DNA of 64,000 nt from positions 930,001 to 994,000 of the forward strand of contig CAVVUB010000008.1 of NCBI GenBank assembly GCA_963751335.1. The letters are read 5' to 3'. The notes beneath the pieces were generated by a model that worked only from the letters and a program-made list of their open reading frames with translations, was not told where the DNA came from and did not search any database. Shown piece after piece: positions 25,496-34,588 of the stretch (positions within the stretch are counted from its first letter, which is position 1; the number at the start of each line of letters is the position of its first letter). A program made the position numbers and the translations under genes. The DNA is from Bog-473 sp963751335 (GTDB lineage Bacteria; Actinomycetota; Acidimicrobiia; Acidimicrobiales; RAAP-2).

Positions 25496-26733
25496 AGCCA
25501 CCCGCCTCCCGGCGGTGGCTCATCTATCTGGCCGCAGCCGGACCTGGGCTCATCGCGGCGGCGGCCGGCAACGACGCCGGCGGCGTCGTGACGTACGCGT
25601 CCGCCGGGGCGCAATTCGTCTACCGCACCCTTTTCCTGATGGTGCTCATCACGGTGGCCTACGTCATCGTGCAGGAGATGGTGGCCCGGCTGTCGGTGTT
25701 CACCGGCAAGGGATTGGCCGCGCTCATCCGCGAAGAGCTACCTCTGCGCCTCACCGCGTTCGCCATCACGGCCTTCGCCATCGCCAACCTCGGTCTCATG
25801 GTCACCGAATTCGGTGGCATCGCCACCTCGTTCGAGCTCTTCGGTGTTTCGCGCTACCTCTCGGTTCCCATTGCCGCGGTGGCAATCTGGTCACTCGTCC
25901 TCTTTGGCTCGTACCGCTACGCCGAGCGGGTGTTCCTACTCCTCACACTCGTCTTCATCACTTATCCGATCGCTGCCGTCCTCGCTCACCCGAACTGGCA
26001 CCAGGTGGCAGTCAACACGGTGTGGCCCCACTTCGTTGCCAGCAAGTCGTTCCTCCTCCTTTCGGTCGCCCTCATCGGCACCACCATCACTCCGTACATC
26101 CAGCTCTACGAGGCGGGTGCCGTCGTCGACAAGGGGGTCAAGCCCGAGGAGTATCGGTACCAGCGCTTTGATGCCATCGTCGGAGCCTTGATGGCGTCGT
26201 TCGTCGCCATGTCGATCATCGTCGCCACCGGGGCCACCATCGGGGGGTCCGGCCCGCTCACCTCGGCGTCGACCGCGGCAGAGGCGTTGAAGCCGGTCGC
26301 CGGCGCCGCCGCTGAGACCCTGTTCGGGCTAGGGCTGCTCGGTGCCTCCGCCCTGGCGGCCGCTGTCGTACCTCTTTCGACCTCCTATGCCGTGGCGGAG
26401 GCCATCGGCGTGGAGCGCTCGGTGTCCTCGAGCTTCCGCCAGGCACCCGTCTTTCTGGGCATTTTCACCTTCCAGATCCTGGTGGGCGCCGCGGTGGTGC
26501 TGGTGCCGGGCAACCTGATCACCCTGATCCTCAACACCCAGGTACTCGAGGGCGTGATCACCCCGATCACGCTGATCCTGATCCTGATCCTTGCCAACCG
26601 CCGTTCTCTGCTTGGTTCGGCCAGCAACGGTCCGGTGTCGCGCTGGGTGGGAGGCCTGGCCATCACCGCCGTGGCCGCCGTGGCCAGCGTCTACGTGCTG
26701 CTGACCGTGCTCGGCTGGTTCGGGCTGGGGTGA
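25492..26733 (+). CDS. NRAMP (SLC11)-related divalent metal transporter
   Basis: The 413-residue integral membrane protein with about eleven helices follows the NRAMP pattern (AAAGPGLIAAAA in helix 1; NLGLMVTEFGGIA; LIGTTITPYIQLYEAG in helix 6). The metal-site motifs differ from canonical Mn2+/Fe2+ transporters: helix 1 reads GNDAGG instead of DPGN, and helix 6 reads TPY instead of MPH, so the soft Met ligand is gone. SLC11 relatives without that Met include Mg2+ transporters (the NRMT clade). Together with the MgtE-type regulator encoded just upstream with a GTGA overlap, Mg2+ or a similarly hard ion is the likeliest cargo; this is inference. Confidence 0.88.
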   Translation: MKPPASRRWLIYLAAAGPGLIAAAAGNDAGGVVTYASAGAQFVYRTLFLMVLITVAYVIVQEMVARLSVFTGKGLAALIREELPLRLTAFAITAFAIANLGLMVTEFGGIATSFELFGVSRYLSVPIAAVAIWSLVLFGSYRYAERVFLLLTLVFITYPIAAVLAHPNWHQVAVNTVWPHFVASKSFLLLSVALIGTTITPYIQLYEAGAVVDKGVKPEEYRYQRFDAIVGALMASFVAMSIIVATGATIGGSGPLTSASTAAEALKPVAGAAAETLFGLGLLGASALAAAVVPLSTSYAVAEAIGVERSVSSSFRQAPVFLGIFTFQILVGAAVVLVPGNLITLILNTQVLEGVITPITLILILILANRRSLLGSASNGPVSRWVGGLAITAVAAVASVYVLLTVLGWFGLG

Positions 26734-26763
26734 GAGCGAAGGTATGCCGTTTCGAGGGGCCGT

Positions 26764-28230
26764 TTGCGGAAGAGGAGGCGGTTCGGGGAGGCTATGCGGC
26801 CATGCTGGGTCGAGTCGGGACATCCGTTGCCTAAGACCCCCCGCCAGAAGTGGATCGAAACCAAGGAATCCTGGGAGCGCTCGCGCCACATCGAGGTGCC
26901 CACCCGGATCCCGGCCGCACCACCTCGACCAGGGGGGCGACGCGTCGCCTTCCTCACCTACCGGGGGAACCCTCGCTGCGGGGGCCAAGGGGTCTATACC
27001 CGTCACCTGACCCGTGAGCTGACCGCACTCGGTCATTCCGTGGAGGTCTTCTCGGGCGCCCCGTGGCCGGAGCTGGACGAGGGTGTGGGTTTCACCCCGG
27101 TGCCCGGTCTCGATCTCTACCGCGACCCCGATCCGTTCCGCGTGCCCCATCCCCGCGAATTCCACTCGCGTGAGGACTTGGCTGAATTCGCCATCATGTG
27201 CACAGCGGGATTCGGAGAGCCTCTGACCTATTCGCTGCGAGTTCGTAAATTGTTGGCTGAACGCCGTGACGAGTTCGACGTCGTGCACGACAATCAATGC
27301 CTCGGCGACGCAATGCTCGGAATGGTCGAAGACGGCTGGCCCCTGTTGACGACGTTGCACCATCCCATCACGGTCGACCGCCAACTCGCCCTGTCCCACA
27401 CAACCAACCCCTGGCAGCGTTTCACCACTCGCCGATGGTTCGGGTTCCTCGGCATGCAGGTCCGGGTGGCGCGGGCACTGCCCGCCGTGCTGACGGTGTC
27501 GGAGAACTCCCGGCACGACATCGCCGCGCAGATGGGTGTGGCCCCGGAGCGCATGACCGTGGTGCCGGTCGGGGTCGACCACACGGTGTTCCGTCCGTTC
27601 GAGGACGTGACGCCCAAGCCTGGGCGCATCATGGTGACCTCGAGTAGCGACGTCCCGATGAAGGGTCTGGTGCCGCTCCTCGAAGCCGTCGCCAAGTTGC
27701 GCACCGAGCGCGACGTTCAACTGACCGTGATCGGGCGGCCGAATGAGGGCGGCCGCGTTGATCGGGCCATCGTGCGCCTGGGACTGTCTGACGCAGTGCA
27801 CTGCGTCAGCGGCATCAGCGACGATGCGCTTGCTCATCTCTATGGCGAAGCGCAGGTTGCCGTGGTGCCCTCTCTCTACGAGGGCTTCTCGCTGCCGGCG
27901 ATCGAAGCGATGTCCTGTGGCGTCGCCGTGGTGGCCACCACTGGCGGCGCGCTGCCCGAAGTCGTGGGCAACGACGGGGAGACGGGGCTGCTCGTCGCGC
28001 CTGACGATCCTGGTGCGCTGGCCGGGGCCATTGGCCGCCTGCTGGACGACCCCGTCCTGCGGGCGCAGCTCGGGAGCGCCGGCCGCCGGCGCGTGGTGAG
28101 CCGATTCACCTGGCAGGTGACTGCGGCGGGCACGGCCGCCTGCTACGAGGCGTTGCTCGAGGGCAAGCCGTTGCCCGGCGCACCAGCGGCTGGTATCGGG
28201 AGCGACAAGGGCCGGTTCGGGGCGGCCTGA
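26764..28230 (+). CDS. Glycosyltransferase family 4
   Basis: This 488-residue retaining glycosyltransferase has a two-Rossmann GT-B fold: the N-domain starts at RRVAFLTYRGNPRCGGQGVY (about 60-79), and the C-domain holds VVPVGVDHTVFRP, SSSDVPMKGLVPLLEAVAKL and the nucleotide-sugar EX7E motif in PSLYEGFSLPAIEAMSCG. Donor and acceptor are unknown. The start is uncertain: TTG at 26764 or ATG at 26794, the latter with GGGGAGG only two bases away. Its stop overlaps the ATG of the methyltransferase gene (TGATG), and the alpha-barrel gene is coupled in turn, so the three form one operon. Confidence 0.9.
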   Translation: MRKRRRFGEAMRPCWVESGHPLPKTPRQKWIETKESWERSRHIEVPTRIPAAPPRPGGRRVAFLTYRGNPRCGGQGVYTRHLTRELTALGHSVEVFSGAPWPELDEGVGFTPVPGLDLYRDPDPFRVPHPREFHSREDLAEFAIMCTAGFGEPLTYSLRVRKLLAERRDEFDVVHDNQCLGDAMLGMVEDGWPLLTTLHHPITVDRQLALSHTTNPWQRFTTRRWFGFLGMQVRVARALPAVLTVSENSRHDIAAQMGVAPERMTVVPVGVDHTVFRPFEDVTPKPGRIMVTSSSDVPMKGLVPLLEAVAKLRTERDVQLTVIGRPNEGGRVDRAIVRLGLSDAVHCVSGISDDALAHLYGEAQVAVVPSLYEGFSLPAIEAMSCGVAVVATTGGALPEVVGNDGETGLLVAPDDPGALAGAIGRLLDDPVLRAQLGSAGRRRVVSRFTWQVTAAGTAACYEALLEGKPLPGAPAAGIGSDKGRFGAA

Positions 28231-29039
28231 TGCTCACCGTCGATTACGACCAGCTCGGCGTCGGGCCGGGCGAACGAGTCCTCGATCTGGGCTGCGGCTT
28301 CGGCCGTCACGCTTTCGAAGCGGCTCGTCGCGGCGCATCGGTGATCGCTCTCGATGCCGGTCCCGAGGAGGTTGCGCAGGTGCGCGCCACCTTTGGCGCC
28401 ATGATCGAAGCAGGGGAGCTCGACGTGCATCACCCGGCGACCGCCGTCCAGGGCGACGCCTTGCGGCTGCCCTTCGCCGATGGCACATTCGATCGGGTCA
28501 TAGCCTCGGAGGTGCTCGAGCACATACCCGATGACATCGGCGCCATGCGTGAACTGGCGCGCGTGCTCAAGCCAGGAGGGACCATGGCGGTGACGGTGCC
28601 TCGCTGTGCCCCAGAGGCGATCAATTGGGTGCTCTCCGACGAGTACCACGACACGCCCGGTGGCCATGTGCGCATCTACCGCCGCTCGACGCTGGAACGC
28701 CGTCTGCGCGCCGCCGGACTGGAGCCGACCGGCTTCCATCACGCCCATGGTTTGCACTCGCCCTACTGGTGGCTCCGTTGCCTGGTCGGTCCGAGCAACG
28801 AGACCCACCCGGCCGTGAAGGCCTATCACCAGGTTCTGGTGTGGGACATCGTCAAGGCCCCGCTGGTCACCCGGATGGCAGACCGCGTACTGAGCCCACT
28901 GATCGGTAAGAGCTTGGTGGTCTACCTGACCAAGCCCGATGCACAGGTGTCGGGACTGCCCGATGCTCGTCCCAACGTCCCCCGCGGCGTGCCCGGACGG
29001 CGCGGGCCCGACACGCCGAGCCAGGGAGCTGCTGCATGA
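28230..29039 (+). CDS. Class I SAM-dependent methyltransferase (Methyltransf_11 type)
   Basis: The 269-residue enzyme shows motif I VLDLGCGFGRHAFEAARRG with VIALDAGPEEV, motif II/III DRVIASEVLEHIPDD and ARVLKPGGTMAVTVP. The C-terminal part (YWWLRCLVG, VWDIVKAPLVTRMADRVL) is characteristic of actinobacterial homologues next to the same GT4 and alpha-barrel genes. Acceptor unknown; a glycan or lipid-linked intermediate made by the GT4 is a natural guess. It is coupled by overlap to both neighbours. Confidence 0.88.
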   Translation: MLTVDYDQLGVGPGERVLDLGCGFGRHAFEAARRGASVIALDAGPEEVAQVRATFGAMIEAGELDVHHPATAVQGDALRLPFADGTFDRVIASEVLEHIPDDIGAMRELARVLKPGGTMAVTVPRCAPEAINWVLSDEYHDTPGGHVRIYRRSTLERRLRAAGLEPTGFHHAHGLHSPYWWLRCLVGPSNETHPAVKAYHQVLVWDIVKAPLVTRMADRVLSPLIGKSLVVYLTKPDAQVSGLPDARPNVPRGVPGRRGPDTPSQGAAA

Positions 29040-30163
29040 CGACAGAAGACATTCGCTCGACGCAGATCACGATCCCAGAGGTATCGGGCGTCCTGACGAG
29101 TCGCGACGTGCTTGCAACGGCAAAGGCCATCGCAGAGGTGCAGCGCCACGACGGGATGATTCCGTGGTTCGAGGGCGGGCACTGCGATCCGTGGAACCAC
29201 GTCGAAGCGGCCATGGCGCTCACGGTGTGCGGGTTGGTCGACGAGGCCATGGACGCGTATCGCTGGCTCGCCTCCCGCCAGCTACCCGACGGCAGTTGGT
29301 TCAACTACTACCAGGGTGACACGCTCAAGGACCCCCGCCTCGACACCAATGTCTGCGCCTACCTGGCGGCTGGGGCCTGGCATCACCATCTGATCACCGG
29401 TGACGTCGAGTTCCTGGGCGAGCTGTGGCCGACCATCGAGAAGGGCATCGACTTCATCTTGCGCTGGCAGCAGCCGGACGGCTCGGTGCTCTGGTCGCTC
29501 GACTCCGCCGGACGGACCGAGGGCTACGCCCTCTTGACGGGCTCCTCATCGATCTATCACTCCATGCGCTGCGCCGTCGCCATTGCGGAGTGCCTGGCAA
29601 AGGACCGTCCGGATTGGGAGCTGGCAGCCGGCCGCCTCGGTCATGCGGTGGCGCATCATCCGGCCGCCTTTGCTCCAAAGCTCGAGTTCGCCATGGACTG
29701 GTACTACCCGATGCTCTCGGGCGCGCTCGAGGGTGAGGCCGGCCGTCGGCGCATCGCTCAGGAGTGGTCCCGTTTCGTCTTGGAGGGTAGAGGCGTGCGC
29801 TGCGTGTCGACGGGGGACTGGGTCACAGCCGCCGAGACGGCCGAATGCGTGCTCACGCTCGACGCCCTCGGCATGGAGGGTCCCGCCCTGAACCTCTTTT
29901 GCTGGGGACAGAACCTCCGGCTGGGCGACGGTTCCTATTGGACGGGGATGGTCTATCCGGACATGGAGACCTTTCCCAAGAACGAACGGACCACCTACAC
30001 GTTCGCCGCCATGGTTTTGGCGGCCGACGCGCTCTCCAACACATCGCCCGCGGCGGGTCTCTTCCGCGGTGAGGGCCTGCCGGCGGCACTGGACCTGGCC
30101 GAGCCGCACTGCGGCGACGCCACCGCTGGCTGCACCGCTACCGATCCGAACACCCGGCGCTAG
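29036..30163 (+). CDS. Prenyltransferase / terpene-cyclase-like alpha-barrel protein
   Basis: The 375-residue protein is built of alpha-hairpins of the (alpha/alpha)6 kind: HDGMIPWFEGGHCDPWNHVEAA, LASRQLPDGSWFNYYQ, WQQPDGSVLWSL and LGDGSYWTGMVYPD carry the QxPDGSW-type repeats of squalene-hopene cyclases and protein prenyltransferases. It lacks the DXDD acid motif of hopene cyclases, and the length is that of one barrel, so it may instead be a six-hairpin glycosidase-like or binding protein. The ATG overlaps the upstream stop (ATGA). It belongs to a recurrent actinobacterial set with a GT4 and two methyltransferases, with no assigned product. Confidence 0.75.
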   Translation: MTTEDIRSTQITIPEVSGVLTSRDVLATAKAIAEVQRHDGMIPWFEGGHCDPWNHVEAAMALTVCGLVDEAMDAYRWLASRQLPDGSWFNYYQGDTLKDPRLDTNVCAYLAAGAWHHHLITGDVEFLGELWPTIEKGIDFILRWQQPDGSVLWSLDSAGRTEGYALLTGSSSIYHSMRCAVAIAECLAKDRPDWELAAGRLGHAVAHHPAAFAPKLEFAMDWYYPMLSGALEGEAGRRRIAQEWSRFVLEGRGVRCVSTGDWVTAAETAECVLTLDALGMEGPALNLFCWGQNLRLGDGSYWTGMVYPDMETFPKNERTTYTFAAMVLAADALSNTSPAAGLFRGEGLPAALDLAEPHCGDATAGCTATDPNTRR

Positions 30164-30174
30164 CCCGGGCGTCC

Positions 30175-30897
30175 CTACCGGAGAGGGGCGATCGCTCGAG
30201 GAGCGCCCTCGGGCGTACGTACCCGTCGCAGCACACGCAGGCTGCCGCAGGCGCCGTCATCCACGAACTCGTCCGAGTCCATTGCGGCGCAATAGAGCTC
30301 GTAGGGAGGCCGGCCGCCGTCGGCCGGGTCGGGAAACACGTCGTGGATGGCCAGCCAGCCCCCGAGTGCGACGTGGGGCGACCATCCCCGAAAGTCTGCC
30401 CAGGCCGGGTCCTCACCGTGCCCGCCGTCGATGAAGCAGAACGACAGCGGACGGTCCCAGCGCGCCGCCATGGTGGGGGAATCACCCACGATGCCCACCA
30501 CTGACGCCTCGAGACCGGTCTCCGAAATGGTGCGACGCCAATGGAGCAGCGTGTCGATCCGCCCGGCGTCGGCGTCCACCAGATCGGGCTCGTGGTACTC
30601 CCACCCGGGTTGATTCTCCTCCGAGCCCCTGTGGTGGTCGATGGAGAGCACGACGGCTCCCGTGGCTTCGGCGGCTGCACCGAGATAGACGGTGGACTTG
30701 CCACACCAGGCACCGATCTCGACGAAGGTGAGCGGCACCGCTCCGGGCACTTTCGCCTCTCCCGCACGGAGGGCGGCCTGGTAGAGCGCCTCGCCCTCGT
30801 CGTCGGGCATGAAGCCGCGGGTACGACGTGCGGCCTCGAGCAGCGTCTCGGTTCGCTGGCTCGCATCCTGGCCCCCAGCAGGGACCTCCGCCATCAA
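30175..30897 (-). CDS. Class I SAM methyltransferase (Methyltransf_24/CmcI-like)
   Basis: This 240-residue protein has VEIGAWCGKSTVYLGAAAEA as SAM-binding motif I, LSIDHHRGSE with the acidic residue at the ribose, and the FIDGGHGEDPAWADFRGW plus GGWLAIHDVF pair typical of the Methyltransf_24 group (cephalosporin CmcI, rhamnosyl O-methyltransferases). The His and Asp in the last two motifs usually bind a metal. It converges tail to tail with the alpha-barrel gene, and its start overlaps the pepN stop (TGATG), so it is transcribed with pepN, although by function it goes with the GT4 set. Confidence 0.87.
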   Translation of the reverse strand: MMAEVPAGGQDASQRTETLLEAARRTRGFMPDDEGEALYQAALRAGEAKVPGAVPLTFVEIGAWCGKSTVYLGAAAEATGAVVLSIDHHRGSEENQPGWEYHEPDLVDADAGRIDTLLHWRRTISETGLEASVVGIVGDSPTMAARWDRPLSFCFIDGGHGEDPAWADFRGWSPHVALGGWLAIHDVFPDPADGGRPPYELYCAAMDSDEFVDDGACGSLRVLRRVRTPEGAPRAIAPLR

Positions 30898-33497
30898 GAG
30901 GAGCGAAGCGCGCCCAGCGAGTCCGCCAAGTGCGGGCGCTCGCGGGCGGCGAAGGCGACGTTCACTCGCAGCCGCTCAATCGACTGGTTCACCCGGCGCG
31001 GCCCGGACGCTAGCGGTCGGGCGTCGAGGAAACCGATGGCGTTCTCGGCGAACTCCGCGTCGGCACACAGGGCGGGAATCGACTCGAGGATGCGCGGCGG
31101 CGCGTTCTTCGGGAACCGCTCGAGGATCTGGTCCCAGGTCTCGGTCATCCTCGTCCATACAGCCTGACACCCAACCGGGTTGACCAGGAGCGAACTGAGA
31201 ACGGCAAAGCCGTTCTGGCTGCGCACCTCCGTCATGGCGAGATCGAACGTGCGCATGCAGAGATCCACGTCGGGGAAGATGGCCAAGGCTCCGAGGGAGC
31301 GCATCTCCTCCTGCGGTGTCTGGGCAGCCTGGTAGCGCTCGAGCAGGGCGTCGTAGTCCCCGTCGCGCAGTAACTGGGCCACCACGGCCAGCGTGGCCAC
31401 CTCTATGTCGGGCGAGATGGGGGCGCCGGAGCCGCCGCCGATGGGCGAGTCATCGAAGCGCCGTGCGGCCTCGGCCCGAACCGCCTCGTCGGCACCGATC
31501 GTGCCGAGGAGGTTGATGGCCAAGGCCCTCAGGGTGGGCGTGCGATCGCTGTCGTCGGGTAGGGCATCGAAGCCAAGGTGGGCGTGGACGGGACCGAAGA
31601 GGGAAGCCACGGCGTCGTGCAGCGCCGGCCGCTGATCCTCGAACGCGATGCGATTACTCAGGAGCAGGGCGGCCGACACCGACATCCAGGTCACCGGGTC
31701 GGGCTCGAGTCCGAGGTGTGAAGCCAGCAGCAGGAACTCGCGCAAGCCCGAATGTCCCGCCAGTGTCGTGGCCCAGGTGTCTGAAATGAACTCCGCCCGT
31801 TCGAGTGCGGTCAGCTCGGGCAGATGCTCGGCCAGGGCCAGGCGATGAGCGGTCTCGTATCCCACGCGGAAGACGCCCCAGCCACCCGCGTTGATCACGG
31901 CCAGTCCCTGGGCGGCCTCGGGCAAGGTTGCGGAGTCGTCGAGGATGAGGTTGCGGGTCGGAGCGCCCGGCCGGTCCTGAGCCGGAAGGGCCCGCACGGC
32001 GACCGGGACCTTCCATGAGGTCCCGATGGACGACGTGGTGCCCGGTGGCACGGGCCCCAGTGCGAAGGGCTGCTGACGCAGGGTGTCACCCTGAAGGGAG
32101 AGCAGCGGGTGGCCTCCCTGGAGGATGAAGGTGTTCATCATGTCGCGCACCGGTGCGCCGCTGGCATCCTCGAGCGCGTCCCACAGATCGGTGGTCACGG
32201 TGTTGCCGTACGCATGTGCTTTCAAATAGGCACGCACGCCGTCGCGGAAAACTTCGGCACCGATGTGCTGCTCGAGCATGCGGAGCACGCTGGCGCCCTT
32301 CTCGTAGGTGAGGAGGTCGAACATCCCTTCCGCCTCTTTGGGCGGACCCACCGGATATTCGATAGGCCGAGTGGAGTGCACGGCATCGATGGCGAGCGCA
32401 GCCTCGCGGGAGGGGGCGAAGCCGACCCAGCGGTCCCACGACGGGCGGAAGGCATCGACACAAAGCATCTCCATGAACGTGGCGAACGCTTCGTTCAGCC
32501 AGATGCCCTCCCACCAGCCCATGGTGACGAGGTCGCCGAACCACATGTGCGCCAGCTCGTGTGAGATCACGTCGGCCACCCGCTCCAGCTCGGTTCTCGA
32601 GGCCTCGTCAGGATTCACGAGCAACGCGGTGTCGCGGAAGGTGATGCAGCCCAGGTTCTCCATGGCGCCCGCCGCGAAGTCGGGGATGGCAACGAGGTCG
32701 ACCTTCTCACCGGGGTAGGGGATGGCGAAGTACTCGGTGAAGAACCGAAGGGCGAACGCTCCAACTTCGAGCGCATAGGTGCCCAGGGAACTCTTGCCGG
32801 GCGTCGTCACGACGCGTAGCGGCACGCCGTCCACGTCGATCGTCTCGGTCGACTCGAGCTCGCCGATCACGAAAGCCAGGAGATACGTGGACATCTTCAT
32901 GGTGGGCGAGAAACGGATCCGGCGTTTGTCGCCCACGGACTCGTTGGCAACGACGGGCGAGTTGGAGATGGCCTCGACGTCGGCATCGACGGTGAGGGTG
33001 ACGTCGAACACGGCTTTGCGGTCGGGCTCGTCGAAGCAAGGAAAGGCACGCCTGGCGTCCACCGACTCGAACTGCGTCGTCGCCATGGTCCGGATCTCCC
33101 CGTCGGGACCGGTGTAGGTCGAGCGATAGAAGCCACGAAGCTTGTCGTTCAGGGTCCCGGAGAAGCGACACGTGATGACACAAGGACCGGGTGGGAGCGC
33201 CGTCGAGGGTCGGAACGACACTTGCTCGAGATCGTCGTCGAAGTGAACGGCGCAGGCCAACGTGTCGCCATCGGCAGTCCGTATCTCCACGTCGCTCACG
33301 ACGAGCTCGGCCGCGTTCATCACCACGACATCGATCGGTTCGCGGACCACGGCATCGATGGCGAGCGTTCCCGAGAACGTGGCTGAGGCCACGTTGGGCT
33401 CGATCTCGATGTGATAGGTCTCCGGTTCGACCGTGCGGGGCAGGCGATACGCCTCCGTGCCACCCCCGCCGGCCGTCGTGGCGGCGCTTGAGTCCAT
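30894..33497 (-). CDS. pepN: Aminopeptidase N (M1 family)
   Basis: The 867-residue zinc metallopeptidase is complete. The exopeptidase motif GAMEN lies at 277-281, the zinc ligands are His313, His317 and Glu336 in HELAHMWFGDLV and WLNEAF, and the C-terminal ERAP1_C-like helical domain covers about 530-860. The length matches the actinobacterial PepN type. It removes N-terminal residues from peptides in the cytoplasm; no signal peptide is present. It diverges from the PfkB kinase gene with 42 bases between starts, and the methyltransferase gene follows with a four-base overlap. Confidence 0.95.
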   Translation of the reverse strand: MDSSAATTAGGGGTEAYRLPRTVEPETYHIEIEPNVASATFSGTLAIDAVVREPIDVVVMNAAELVVSDVEIRTADGDTLACAVHFDDDLEQVSFRPSTALPPGPCVITCRFSGTLNDKLRGFYRSTYTGPDGEIRTMATTQFESVDARRAFPCFDEPDRKAVFDVTLTVDADVEAISNSPVVANESVGDKRRIRFSPTMKMSTYLLAFVIGELESTETIDVDGVPLRVVTTPGKSSLGTYALEVGAFALRFFTEYFAIPYPGEKVDLVAIPDFAAGAMENLGCITFRDTALLVNPDEASRTELERVADVISHELAHMWFGDLVTMGWWEGIWLNEAFATFMEMLCVDAFRPSWDRWVGFAPSREAALAIDAVHSTRPIEYPVGPPKEAEGMFDLLTYEKGASVLRMLEQHIGAEVFRDGVRAYLKAHAYGNTVTTDLWDALEDASGAPVRDMMNTFILQGGHPLLSLQGDTLRQQPFALGPVPPGTTSSIGTSWKVPVAVRALPAQDRPGAPTRNLILDDSATLPEAAQGLAVINAGGWGVFRVGYETAHRLALAEHLPELTALERAEFISDTWATTLAGHSGLREFLLLASHLGLEPDPVTWMSVSAALLLSNRIAFEDQRPALHDAVASLFGPVHAHLGFDALPDDSDRTPTLRALAINLLGTIGADEAVRAEAARRFDDSPIGGGSGAPISPDIEVATLAVVAQLLRDGDYDALLERYQAAQTPQEEMRSLGALAIFPDVDLCMRTFDLAMTEVRSQNGFAVLSSLLVNPVGCQAVWTRMTETWDQILERFPKNAPPRILESIPALCADAEFAENAIGFLDARPLASGPRRVNQSIERLRVNVAFAARERPHLADSLGALRSS

Positions 33498-33539
33498 CCG
33501 GGCAGGCTACCCGCAGCACCGCGAGTAGGTTCTCGCATT

Positions 33540-34588
33540 GTGCAAGACGAGGCCCCCGTGCCCCAGGCCGCCCACGACCTCGATGTGGTGGCGATTGGAT
33601 CGCCCCTGCTCGACGTCATCGATATGGCGACCGAGGAGCAGGTTGCGCAGGTCGGCCTCGAGAAGGGGTCGATGACCCTGGTCGACCTGGTGAAGGCCAA
33701 CGCCGTGCAGGCCTCCATGGCGGCGCCTCGCTTCGTCTCCGGCGGTTCGGTGGCCAACACCGCGGCGGGGATCGCCGAGTTGGGCGGGCGGGCCGGCTTC
33801 GTGGGGGCGGTGGCCGACGACGAAGTCGGCCGCACCTACACCGAGAACCTGCTCGCAGCCGGCGTCGAATTCGAGCCCAGCGTCAGCGAGTCGGCGGCCG
33901 GCGACGGTCTCGGGACTGGTCGTTGTGTCGTTCTCATCACCGACGACGCCGACCGGACCATGGGCACGTACCTCGGCGCCGCCTCGACCCTCTCGCCCGC
34001 CGGGGTCTCCAGCTCGTTCGTAGCCCGGGCGTCCGTCGTGCTCTTGGAGGGATATCTCTGGGACGTGCCTGCCGCCAAGGAGGCGATGCGCCACTCTGCG
34101 GCGATCGCCCATGGCTCGGAGGGTTCGGTGGCCCTGTCGCTTTCCGACCCCTTCTGCGTGGAACGGCATCAGCGCGACTTCCTCGAGTTGCTCCTCGACG
34201 ACGTCGACATCCTGCTCGGTAACGAGGAAGAGGTCACCATGCTCTTCGGCGCGTCCTCCTCCGCGCGGCGCTCGATGCGGCGGAGGAAACAGGACTCCTC
34301 GTGGTCATCACGCGCGGCGCGCAGGGCGCCACCGTGCTGACGGCACGGGGGCCGGAGGAGGTACCGGCCGCTCCAGTCGAGCGGGTGCTCGACACCACGG
34401 GCGCCGGGGACCTCTTCGCAGCGGGTCTGCTCTTCGGCCTGACGCATGGGATGGGCCCCGTCGACAGCACCCGGTTGGGCAGCCTCTGCGCGGCAGAGGT
34501 GATCTCGCACACGGGGGCCCGACCCGAAGCCGACCTCAGGGTGCTGGCGGCGGCCGCTGGTCTGCTGCCGGCCTCGTCCACGCCGTGA
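33540..34588 (+). pseudogene. PfkB-family carbohydrate/adenosine kinase, interrupted by one frameshift
   Basis: Residues 1-240 are in one frame (VVAIGSPLLDVIDMATEE, FVSGGSVANTAAGIAELGG, FVGAVADDEVGR, DILLGNEEEVTMLFGA) and the rest in another (LRAALDAAEETGLLVVITRG to the catalytic DTTGAGDLFAAGLLFGL). The break lies at 34246-34253 in GCGTCCTCCTCCGCG; one base too many, or two too few, explains it. The intact protein of about 349 residues would be an adenosine-kinase-like PfkB enzyme with the Asp base in GAGD. As written, the catalytic Asp is lost from the N-terminal product. Its stop overlaps the GTG of ychF. Because the rest is well conserved, a sequencing error is as likely as a dead gene. 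Confidence 0.8.
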
